Positions 11,885-20,839 of a DNA stretch of 64,000 bases are shown here, one piece after another. The notes beneath the pieces are model-generated. The model saw nothing but the letters and a program-made list of their open reading frames with translations, was not told the DNA's origin and made no database searches. The stretch is from Mytilinidion resinicola (taxonomy: Eukaryota; Ascomycota; Dothideomycetes; Mytilinidiales; Mytilinidiaceae): positions 88,504 to 152,503 of the forward strand of contig NW_022985475.1 of assembly GCF_010093595.1 (NCBI RefSeq). Reading direction: 5' to 3'. The position numbers and the translations under genes were made by a program. Numbering within the stretch: the first letter of the stretch is position 1; each line of letters starts with the position of its first letter.

Positions 11885-13222
11885 ATGTCCCCCATGGCCA
11901 TCGCAACCACCACCTCCAATCTGACCGCCCAAGGCATCGCCTCCAGCGTCGATAAGACCGCCCACTCGCTGGTCACAGAATCGAGTTCCTCCAACGGTGT
12001 CTCCAATGGCAATTCTACCAAAGCCGCTGATGCCATCACTAATGGCGCCCCCAAGATCGTTTCCAACGGCACCGCCACCCCCCTCCCCGAACTCTCTGCC
12101 GCCCGCCTCAACATCGCCCTCACCTCGAACCCTCGCACCGTCCCCGCGGCCGGCAGCCCCGAAATCGCCTCGCAGAAAGTGTGCACCGACCACATGATCC
12201 AAGCCCGATGGACGGTATCCCACGGCTGGGACGCCCCCTCACTGCAAGCCTACGGCCCGCTGAGCATCATGCCCACAGCCTCTGTGCTGCACTATGCAAC
12301 CGAATGCTTCGAGGGGATGAAGCTGTACCGTGGCTACGACGGGAAGCTGCGTCTCTTCCGCCCGAACCTGAACTGCAACCGCATGCTCATGTCCACGAAC
12401 CGCATCGCGCTGCCGGCGTTCAACCCAGAGGAGCTGCTCAAGTTGATCGTTAAGCTGTGTGCGACGGATGGCGCGAAGTGGCTGCCCAAGGACCAGCCTG
12501 GTGCTTTCCTCTACATCCGACCTACGATGATCGCGACGGACTCCGCTCTCGGCGTGCAACGACCCAAGGAAGCTCTGCTATATGTGATTATGACCATGTT
12601 CCCGGCTATGGATACGTCTTCTACCCTTGGTGGGATGAAGCTGTTGGCTAGCAAGGACGACATGGTGCGCGCCTGGCCCGGTGGATTTGGATACGCCAAG
12701 GTGGGCGCGAACTACGGCCCCTCTCTCGTTGCACAGGGCGAGGCGCGCGCGCAGGGCTTCGACCAAATCTTGTGGCTATTCGGCGAGAAGTGCAACGTCA
12801 CGGAAGCCGGGGCCTCGAACTTCTTCGTTGTGTGGAAGACCAAGGAGGGAAAGACACAGCTCATTACCGCGCCCCTCGGCGACAAGATCATTCTAGACGG
12901 TGTCACGCGACGAAGCGTTCTCGAACTGGCGCGCACGAGGTTAGAGAAGGACGGGGAGCTCGAAGTTGTGGAGAGGAAGTTCGACATGTTTGAGCTCGAG
13001 GAGGCGTACGTCGAGGGACGCTTAGTCGAGTGCTTTGTGTCGGGGACTGCGTTCTTCATTGCGCCGATTAGCTTGATCAATTTCCGCGGGAAGGAGCTGA
13101 ATGTGGATATGAAGGAGGGGGATATGGGGACGTATACGAAGACGATCAAGACGTGGTTGAGGAATATTATGTGGGGCAAGGAGCAGCATGAGTGGGGATA
13201 CGTGGTTGAAGAGAAGGCCTAG
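11885..13222 (+). CDS. Branched-chain-amino-acid aminotransferase
   Basis: 445-aa fold-type IV PLP enzyme that interconverts Val, Leu and Ile with their 2-keto acids, using 2-oxoglutarate/glutamate. It catalyses the last step of synthesis or the first of breakdown. Motifs: the YGPLSIMPTASVLHYATECFEGMK substrate region; Lys272 in GYAKVGANYG as the expected Schiff-base lysine; NVTEAGASNFF for phosphate binding; and a C-terminal LILDGVTR-like stretch (IILDGVTRRSVLELAR). The first ~75 residues are a Ser/Thr/Asn-rich extension; whether it is a mitochondrial presequence is unclear because it contains acidic residues and few Arg. The frame is uninterrupted, in contrast to most neighbouring genes. 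Confidence 0.95.
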   Translation: MSPMAIATTTSNLTAQGIASSVDKTAHSLVTESSSSNGVSNGNSTKAADAITNGAPKIVSNGTATPLPELSAARLNIALTSNPRTVPAAGSPEIASQKVCTDHMIQARWTVSHGWDAPSLQAYGPLSIMPTASVLHYATECFEGMKLYRGYDGKLRLFRPNLNCNRMLMSTNRIALPAFNPEELLKLIVKLCATDGAKWLPKDQPGAFLYIRPTMIATDSALGVQRPKEALLYVIMTMFPAMDTSSTLGGMKLLASKDDMVRAWPGGFGYAKVGANYGPSLVAQGEARAQGFDQILWLFGEKCNVTEAGASNFFVVWKTKEGKTQLITAPLGDKIILDGVTRRSVLELARTRLEKDGELEVVERKFDMFELEEAYVEGRLVECFVSGTAFFIAPISLINFRGKELNVDMKEGDMGTYTKTIKTWLRNIMWGKEQHEWGYVVEEKA

Positions 13223-13900
13223 ATGTTGCATTTACGGTTCGAAGCGCATTGGAGTCTCTGGGTGTCTATTTACGAAGGACATGATTTTCTTTATTCTGCA
13301 TCGGAGCATGGTGTAGAGAGCGGGGAGGTAATTTGGTTCTGGGAGAAATCCCTTCTTAAATTTCGGGATATATATTGAGAAGTATGAAACTGTAGATAGC
13401 CACCAAAAGATACGTAACTCATTCCAAACTTCCAAGTCTGGTATAACCAATTGTGCGCTTCAAGTCATGCTTATCTTTAGTGATAGTTACCTTTCTTTTA
13501 ATAATTTTACCTTTTCTCCTTCCTGCCACTGTTCGTAAGGCTTCAACGTATTAATAGAAACCGGCGGTAATATACACACTTCTAATCTGCATACACCCTG
13601 CTGATACAAAGGTACTGTCTGGGGTAGCCTCGCGAATTTACTACCTTTGTAGCTGTCTAAAATGCCTAACTTCTCTCTTGTTCGAAAATGTTATGAGGCT
13701 CCCCGCGCAGCGGTAAACGTATGTACGGATATCTGTGATGAGGCATTATAAGCGGTACATCAATGGACACATCGGCCTGCTCAACAGTGAAATAGATTTC
13801 TAGTATATTATATCTGGAGAGTTTGATTCCATTGAACTCCACCAACCTGATATCCAACACCAGCAATGCAGCTTAAACTCCAAATCCAATGCAAAAACCC
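13223..13900. other. Intergenic between convergent genes
   Basis: 3' regions of the aminotransferase (+) and the membrane protein (-). AT-rich; no supported gene. Confidence 0.5.
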
Positions 13901-15010
13901 CTACTCCGCCTTTACATGACCTCCGAGGACCAACCCGCCCATAATCCCATCCGCCATAGCCCCTGCATCCGTCTCCACCCTCTCCATATTCATCCCCTCC
14001 ACAACCCCATTCATCACCACCGCCACCTCTGGATCCTGCACCAACTCCCCCATCACATCCCCCTCCTGCCGCCAATATTCCTCCACCTCCCCCCTCAATA
14101 CCTTATCCCGCACCACCGCATTCCGCAACACCCCGAGCGCCCGCATCTTCATCAAGCTCTCCTCCACATTCTTCGTCGCCGCCTCCACCCTCGCCGCCAC
14201 CGGCGGCGGCCGCGCCAGCCAGCGATTCGTGCTCGTCAACCACAACGCCAGCGCCAGCAGCCCATCCAACGCCGATATAGCAATCAACCGCAGCGTGCGC
14301 ACGCGCCAGAACACAAGCTCCAAGTCTTGCAGCCGCTTCGCCTTCTTGTTCCGCGCGATGTCGTACGTCGCGATATACCACACCTCCACCACCACGACGG
14401 CCAGCGCCGCGATCCACCCTTGCTTGCGCCAGCGCGCGCCCTCGCGCCCCGCGAACACGTCGCTGGTGGCGGCGCCGAGCACCACGGCGTGCAGCAGGTG
14501 CGGCAAAAGTAGCTTGGGCAGGTGGTACATGAAAGCGCCCCACGCGTCGTCGGGCCCGCAGATGGTGCAGTGCGCGACCGTGTCGGCGCCGTAGACGAGG
14601 TAGGCGAGGCGGCTCTCTGCGTTCACGAACTTTGCGCGCAGGGCGGTGTCCGTGGGTGTGAGCGGCCGCAGCGCTTCCAATCTTTTGAATAAGACATCTG
14701 TGTCGATCTGTAGCCGCGATTGGGTCGCGGTGAAGACGTTCTCGTCAGCGAAGTTGGGGAGGGTGAGGAGGAGGGCGAGGGAGGCGCTGGCGAAGAAGAG
14801 GTTGAGGGCGCGTTTTGCGGGCGCAGGGACGGGGCGCACGGGGATGCGGCTGGAGGGGTGGAGGATGGATTTGGCGAAGTCGATGAGTTTGGGGACGAGG
14901 TAGGGCGCGAAGAGGGATATGAGGGTGCGGGCGCCTGGCGGGAGGAAGGTCAGGTATGGGACTACGAAATAGCATCCCACCCAGATGATGATGGATTGGA
15001 GAGCGCCCAT
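13901..15010 (-). CDS. Conserved-looking multi-pass membrane protein, function unknown
   Basis: 369 aa if started at the ATG at 15010 (MGALQSIIIWVG). The frame extends upstream to 15202, but those 64 codons look like leader sequence. Four to five hydrophobic segments: residues ~3-40, ~70-95, ~175-195, ~205-230 and ~245-270 on visual reading. A positively charged loop (ARNKKAKRLQDLE) follows the fourth. A soluble Glu/Val-rich tail (~285-369) contains EEYWRQEGDVMGELVQDPEV. Its G+C-rich third positions are typical of the left flank. I do not recognise a named family. Confidence 0.75.
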   Translation of the reverse strand: MGALQSIIIWVGCYFVVPYLTFLPPGARTLISLFAPYLVPKLIDFAKSILHPSSRIPVRPVPAPAKRALNLFFASASLALLLTLPNFADENVFTATQSRLQIDTDVLFKRLEALRPLTPTDTALRAKFVNAESRLAYLVYGADTVAHCTICGPDDAWGAFMYHLPKLLLPHLLHAVVLGAATSDVFAGREGARWRKQGWIAALAVVVVEVWYIATYDIARNKKAKRLQDLELVFWRVRTLRLIAISALDGLLALALWLTSTNRWLARPPPVAARVEAATKNVEESLMKMRALGVLRNAVVRDKVLRGEVEEYWRQEGDVMGELVQDPEVAVVMNGVVEGMNMERVETDAGAMADGIMGGLVLGGHVKAE

Positions 15011-15404
15011 TTTTGAGGTGGTGGTAGGGAGGGCGGCATGGGGTAGAAGAGGAGAGTCCCAAGGTTGGAGGAGGACGAGCACGTAGCAAGGGAGGTGGTG
15101 AATGTTGTCGAAAGTGAAAGGTGTCGCTTCTAAGCGGGAGGGACGGACCGTTGGTAGGGCTGAGCTGACTGACCACGCGTGGGCACGCAGGAACAACACC
15201 ATATTTAGATTTAATAGAATGCATTACGTATCGGTTGATTTGCAGAATCGATTTGACATATATCAAAGAACTCTCAGGCTAAGTATATTCCAGCTAGTCT
15301 GGAAATGGATTTCTCCTGTCCAGGCTTTCTGCTGCGAGAAGCACCCACAGCGAATCATGCCGGATATCATTTTCGCTTACCGATTCTCCAAGTACTCTTG
15401 GTTA
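15011..15404. other. Promoter region of membrane protein, left flank of Tc1 insertion
   Basis: No gene. The stretch ends at the TA target site of the transposon. Confidence 0.5.
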
Positions 15405-15498
15405 TACAAGGGGGTAACATGAGCGGGCCAGCAGCGCTCCCTGCTAGCGCTTATTGCCACCTCCATTTGCCACGTAATAACCTGTGCTTATTCAGTAA

Positions 15499-16636
15499 CT
15501 AATACTTTGTTGGACCTCCATCTGCAGCAATTACAGCAAGGCAGCGCTCCCTCATGTTGCCTGTATACTTCTCGAATTCTTCGGGCTCGAGCTTCTCCCA
15601 TTCCTCCTCAGCATACTGCCTCACTTCCTCCTTTGTTGTAGGGAACCGGCGTTGTATTCTCCCCTTCAATAGCCTCCAGACATTCTCAATTGGATTCAAA
15701 TCAGGGGAATTCGCCGGCCATNNNNNNNNNNNNNNNNNNNNNNNNNNNNNNNNNNNNNNNNNNNNNNNNNNNNNNNNNNNNNNNNNNNNNNNNNNNNNNN
15801 NNNNNNNNNNNNNNNNNNNNNNNNNNNNNNNNNNNNNNNNNNNNNNNNNNNNNNNNNNNNNNNNNNNNNNNNNNNNNNNNNNNNNNNNNNNNNNNNNNNN
15901 NNNNNNNNNNNNNNNNNNNNNNNNNNNNNNNNNNNNNNNNNNNNNNNNNNNNNNNNNNNNNNNNNNNNNNNNNNNNNNNNNNNNNNNNNNNNNNNNNNNN
16001 NNNNNNNNNNNNNNNNNNNNNNNNNNNNNNNNNNNNNNNNNNNNNNNNNNNNNNNNNNNNNNNNNNNNNNNNNNNNNNNNNNNNNNNNNNNNNNNNNNNN
16101 NNNNNNNNNNNNNNNNNNNNNNNNNNNNNNNNNNNNNNNNNNNNNNNNNNNNNNNNNNNNNNNNNNNNNNNNNNNNNNNNNNNNNNNNNNNNNNNNNNNN
16201 NNNNNNNNNNNNNNNNNNNNNNNNNNNNNNNNNNNNNNNNNNNNNNNNNNNNNNNNNNNNNNNNNNNNNNNNNNNNNNNNNNNNNNNNNNNNNNNNNNNN
16301 NNNNNNNNNNNNNNNNNNNNNNNNNNNNNNNNNNNNNNNNNNNNNNNNNNNNNNNNNNNNNNNNNNNNNNNNNNNNNNNNNNNNNNNNNNNNNNNNNNNN
16401 NNNNNNNNNNNNNNNNNNNNNNNNNNNNNNNNNNNNNNNNNNNNNNNNNNNNNNNNNNNNNNNNNNNNNNNNNNNNNNNNNNNNNNNNNNNNNNNNNNNN
16501 NACCAGCATAGTGCTTAAGGGTATACGCAATATCACGCTCGCGAACAGAGAGCCGTGTTCCTGGCTGTCGAAGGACGGGATAACAAAGCAGAGGAGGGGG
16601 ATGGTGGCCACGGTTCCGGCGTACAAGATTCGGCAT
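15499..16636 (-). CDS. Tc1/mariner (DDE) transposase, interior unknown
   Basis: Cut-and-paste transposase. The C-terminal part, from 15721 down to the stop at 15499, contains WPANSPDLNPIENVWRLLKG, the classic third-acidic-residue region of Tc1-like enzymes. It ends GGPTKY. The likely N-terminus is the ATG at 16636 (MPNLVRRNRG...), with a helix-turn-helix-like LSVRERDIAYTLKHYAG before the gap. The two visible parts are not in the same frame as sized, so the N run is probably only an estimated gap, or there is a frameshift or intron inside. Confidence 0.8.
15722..16501. other. Assembly gap, 780 N
   Basis: Unresolved bases inside the transposon. Nothing can be said of the content beyond the flanking transposase. 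Confidence 1.
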
Positions 16637-17040
16637 TTTTAGGATACAAGATACAAGGATCTCTTGTTGTTTTATATGATGATCTAGCTATTCTGGTTGA
16701 TTCTACATATTTGTAATACGAACAGCTATGCTTCATACGGCTAAAGCAGCCCCAGCGCTAGCAGGGAGCGCTGCTGGCCCGCTCATGTTACCCCCTTGTA
16801 CTTGTATATCAAATTTATTCGCGGTACCATGCCATAAGTTTGGGCATACAGATATGCCACTGTTCAGCTCCACTATTGCTCACTCAACACCACTGCACGA
16901 GGTGCCCCAGCTAGCACGTCGCCAGAAAGTCAAGAGGCAGACCAATTTGCACCGCGTCAACCTTTACATCGGGTTCGAAGCTCCAAAAGGCGTAGGGGTA
17001 CCCTAAGCAGTGCTAAATTAATGTGTCTAAGGTCCGTCCC

Positions 17041-17805
17041 TGGGTGGCGAGAAACCCGGCGTGGCGAGAAAATCAATAGGTACATTGACTTCAAACAACT
17101 CAGACTCTGTGCACACATTGATATTTCCCACAGTTCTTTGTAAGTCGTGTACCGTGGCCACTTCTAAACACTTAGAACAGCTCCCACTAAAAAATTACGG
17201 TCGCATTGTCGCCATCGCGCCTGATTTGCGGAGAGCCTCCTTTCATGGCATAACACAATTCCTTCGCCATAGCACCACTATCAAGCTCTTATCACTCCTG
17301 GTACCCATAAAGGGCCTTATACGAGCCTCAGAACCTTACTACTATACTGGGAAGTCGTCATCAGCCTTGTGGCTGCTATGGCACGTCGATCGGTACCTCC
17401 AACCGAAGCGATCACTAATAGCGGTTAGTGCAAGAAAGTTCCATACGTCAGAAATAACTATCACGGTGTAATTTACTTATGGTAATTAAGTAAGCCCAGC
17501 ACTCCAGCCCCATGACTGTCAGGGCTGTGGCTGCGCGGAGCCCTGTTGTGCTGACGCTCGGAATATACGAAAATCCGACTCCGGAACAGTACAGCCGCTA
17601 GCGAATGCGGCTTTACCTTTGCCCTTTGTTACAACACCGCTTTGCTCCGGCTAGCAAGCAGGGGTACGAATGCGAGTCTTGGCATTACAGCCACGATTAC
17701 GCCACAGACCGAGGCACGTGATTTACTACTTTACTAAAGAGTACTTCTATCAGAGTTTAGAGCCCCACAAGGGCGTGGCCGGAGTGGGTCGGCCGCCCTC
17801 CTTAC
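17041..17805 (+). repeat. Dispersed repeat A, long copy 3 (plus orientation)
   Basis: Inverted relative to the copy at 9792-10401. The 5' part (17041-17480) aligns along its length. The 3' part carries ~150-200 extra bases (about 17540-17760) before rejoining at the GTGGCCGGAGTGGGTCGGCC landmark. Copies 2 and 3 bracket the ~6.6 kb that holds the aminotransferase, the membrane protein and the Tc1 element. Confidence 0.78.
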
Positions 17806-17838
17806 TGGCAGATTGCAACAAGCTCAAGGTAGCGTACG

Positions 17839-17870
17839 TAAAGGGGTAACTTAAGCGGGCCAGCAGCGCT
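17839..17870. repeat. Single end related to the Tc1 inverted repeat
   Basis: TAAAGGGGTAACTTAAGCGG and the following GCCAGCAGCGCT match the 45-bp repeat of the element at 15407 with a few changes. No partner end is seen nearby, so this is a decayed or truncated relative. Confidence 0.7.
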
Positions 17871-18097
17871 TAGGCTGCCCCCTTAACTATGCACTGCAAC
17901 AGTTAGTAAGGGTGAAGTACGCGAGCCTCGGAAGAACATACTTCCATACCCGAGTTAAACCCCGCCCTAGCCCTTCAGCTGCGCTAGCGTTGCCGCCTGT
18001 TAAACTGAAAGATCGACTCTTGCGCCTTGAACTAGACTAAACACTTCACTAAGAACATCCGACAAGTTGAAGGGTTTTAGAATTGTTCCTGTAACAT

Positions 18098-20276
18098 TAG
18101 AAGACTTCGACGGCTCGTGCACGCTGACACCTCGTGCACGCCTCACCAAGAAATCCACGGCTCACAACATGAAGCTTTTCAACACAACACAACGAGATCT
18201 ATACACAGAAATCAAGGAGGAGAGGCAACTAGGGTCGCTCTTTCATTCTATTGTAATTATAGAGTTGGCATATCGCTTAGGGGTGATGCGCAATCGCTGA
18301 GGCCGGCCAGAAGCTGATTTGGCTACCCCATCTTCAACACCACAATTCTGCTCAACAGTAGGCTCCTCAGGAATAGTGAATACAACCTTCTTAACCTTCT
18401 GCCTCTGCTGCATTGCCTGCATCCCCGCTTTGAGCTGTTGCTCCACCTCACGTGCCTCACGTGCCTCCTCTATCTGTTGCCCTTTAAGAACCTCTGCATT
18501 GTTCTTTTGCTTTTTTGTGATAGCCCTCTAATTACGGTTCCGCTCTAGATTTCTCTCCTTTTCTTCCTTAGCTAGTTACTTCTATACCTTCTCCTCTGCC
18601 TTAGAAGCTATATTACGTGCCTTTATATCTTCCTTTTCTTAGAGAAGGTCTCTTACTTAGCGCACCTTAGTGGGTGACCAAAATATAGCACTACTACCTT
18701 CTTAAGCCCCTAATTATGCAAAGAGAGGTACCTGCCGCTTCCTCTTCTTCTGCTTATTCTTTATAGTTTCTTAATAGCCTCTAATACAGCTTTCTAATAA
18801 AATATTAGTTACTGCAAGCTCGGTAACTCCTTAAGCAAGCGCACGCACCTTTTTTTTAATATTATCTACTTTTAAATTAATAAGATTAATTACTATTTTC
18901 CGGAGGCGTTTCTTAATACTCTTCTAATTGCCAGGGCCTAGTTCTGCACCGTTAGACCGGCTAGAAGTTAGGCGCTTAGCATCCTCTGGCACCGGTTCCT
19001 GCTTAGTGTTAAAGAGGTTTAAAATAATATTAGGATCCTATAGAATAATGCTAGTCTTTCTCCACCTACTAGCTATATTATTAGGCGTTATAGCCTTTGC
19101 ATTAGCAATTTAGAAGGTCCTGAAGAAGTCTCTCTTTATAAAGTGTAATAGGCCCTTACTTTTATAAAGGTAGGCGTCTAATTTATTAGAATAGTAATAA
19201 GCGAGCGGTGCAAAGAAAGAGACGTCTAATAGCTGTAGCCGGTAAGTTAAGTAAGGAGGATAGACGCAGAGAAGAATTCTGTAAGTATTATAATACTTAA
19301 TAAACTTTATATTAATATAAGAGCCGTGGCTATTAATAATTAATAGACACCAGTCTCTTCTATTGCGTGCCTTTGCCTTTATCTCTCGGTTAAATACAGT
19401 AGTTAACCAAGCGTAGCCGAGGCTGTTATTAGTCTATCCTGTTGGTGAGGATGTAAAGAAGCAGAAGTGTTTATCCGGGTTAAAATCCTGGAGCTATATA
19501 TCTTATATATCTTTAGAAACAGCTTAATAGATAAGGGCAGGAAAGAGCACTGTTCCGTTGCCACAAATAGCTGCTATTACTATAATCCACTTTCTATTGC
19601 TATTCTGCATAATATAGGAGAGCTGTCCTGAATCGTACGCTTTCCTGCTAAATACCCTCTTTATTTTTTAAAGATATCTAATAAGAAATCCTTTCTTATC
19701 TATATTATAGGTGTTCTGAGGTAGAACACTATACTTTGTTAGCTTTCTTCCTAGCATCTTAAAATATATACTATAATACAGCGCCGAATTAGCCCTTTTC
19801 CTTGCTTTGTTAATGGGGTTGAGGTATGCTGATTTGAGGTGTTTTTCGTTGCGTTTGACCCATCGGGAAACCCAATTTCCACCGGGCCTTTTGCCAGCAA
19901 TCTCTTGAGCTATATTGCGCACCATAGCTTGTGTTGGAGGAAGCCCACGCTCTGAGAGGTTATTGATATACTTAATAAGAGCCCGAGTCTGCCCTGGCTT
20001 GAGCAGCTGTTAAGAATTGTAGCTATTCTCTTTGGAAGTAGTCTTTCCCCGGTGGCGCTTAGAAAGGGTGCTTCTGTTAACACCATGCTCAGTAGCGACA
20101 TCCTGGATCTTCCTGTTGGGGTTGAGACAAAGCTCTGCGAGTGCAGCTTCAATTCCAGCCATTATTTAGGCAATTTGGTGGAAATTTGATGAGGTTGTGG
20201 GTTTTTGAAGATGGCGGTGTGGGAAGAGGAGACCGTGCACGAGGTGTCAGCGTGCACGAGCCGTCGAAGTCTTCTA
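18098..20276 (-). mobile_element. Fot1/pogo-type DNA transposon with 41-bp inverted repeats
   Basis: Inverted repeats at 18100-18140 and 20234-20274 are identical over 41 bp and contain the palindrome CGTGCACG twice. TA flanks both ends (18098-18099, 20275-20276). The transposase gene is on the minus strand. The 20234-side third (roughly 19,800-20,276) and the 18100-side end have normal composition. The middle (~18,540-19,790) is AT-rich with TAA/TAG stops, as after RIP. Confidence 0.92.
18243..20162 (-). pseudogene. Fot1/pogo transposase, RIP-inactivated
   Basis: Starts at the ATG at 20162: MAGIEAALAELCLNPNRKIQ, followed by a pipsqueak-type helix-turn-helix (DVATEHGVNRSTLSKRHRGK). Then comes a CENP-B-type binding region with GLPPTQAMVRNIAQ and WVSRWVKRNEKHLKSAYL. 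The DDE core is visible but broken: a DTYN.D-like NTYNIDKKGF with the first Asp intact, and IINSHGSY where the expected second Asp (DNHGSH) reads Asn, a G-to-A change. Several Gln/Trp codons are now stops. The C-terminal tail (GRPQRLRITPKRYANS) is undamaged and ends at 18243. It cannot make active transposase. Confidence 0.88.
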
Positions 20277-20839
20277 GTACGTTTACATAACTTAGTAGCG
20301 ACTTTCAGATAGGAACAAGACTTGAACCTAGCACGCATATCAATTTCAGGCAGTTTCAAGCAAGCTAAGATGAACTAGGGAGCTGCTAAGGCCACCAACT
20401 TCTCTTCGTACTCGAAGCGTCATATACTCTAGGCTTTACGAAAGCTAGCAACGCCGTCGTCGCCGCAATTTAACCTCACGCGGTTTCTCCCCTGCTACCT
20501 CTATTACTATATATGCGTATCGATCTACAAGAGTAATAGGAGGCGGACATACTTCGAATTAGGCGAACAGAATGTCCTCCAAGCGTCTATTAAGCGATGT
20601 TGGGAAAAAGGTGTCCAACTCGGCACGTACACTCTAACTCAGGTTGCAGCACTACAACCTAGGATCAACAACTCATATGCCAGAAAGCTACTCTCCGAAC
20701 ATCAGCTGTAGAGAACCCAGCTGAAATCTCAGCTGTAGAGAACCGAGCTGAAGCCTCAGCTGTGCAGGGCTCATCTGAACTTACTAGCGCGCCACCCTGG
20801 GGGTGGCCCCCTTCCTTCCCCTAGTATATATACAACTAG
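20277..20839. other. Upstream of TPR-kinase frame; small tandem repeat, no gene recognised
   Basis: Mixed composition. Contains the 27-bp repeat at 20703-20783. A plus-strand frame around 20,570-20,700 (ASIKRCWEKGVQLGTYTLTQ) may be coding debris but I cannot assign it. Confidence 0.4.
20703..20783. repeat. 27-bp tandem repeat, about 2.5-3 copies
   Basis: Units begin CAGCTGTAGAGAACC and end GCTGAARYCT; the third unit is diverged. In one frame it would read AVENPAE/AVENRAE, but a stop follows before the TPR frame opens. Confidence 0.75.

Larger units (their letters stand above)
15405..16800 (-). mobile_element. Tc1/mariner-type DNA transposon with 45-bp perfect inverted repeats
   Basis: Terminal inverted repeats at 15407-15451 and 16754-16798 are identical over 45 bp and begin CAAGGGGGTAACATGAGCGG. 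Each end is flanked by TA (15405-15406 and 16799-16800), the target duplication of the Tc1/mariner superfamily. The transposase lies on the minus strand. The middle is a 780-base run of N, so length (~1.39 kb) is provisional. Identical ends and an unRIPped C-terminus suggest recent insertion. Confidence 0.93.

Noticed and set aside
11519..12223. 234-codon minus-strand frame over the aminotransferase
   Set aside because: It is a shadow of GC-rich codons on the opposite strand; glycine-rich with no domain.
15499..16642. Long frames across the N gap on both strands
   Set aside because: They are artefacts of reading N as open codons. Only the minus-strand ends have transposase motifs.
16966..16992. 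GGGTTCGAAGCTCC resembling a tRNA T-loop
   Set aside because: The stem bases do not pair and no anticodon arm lies upstream.
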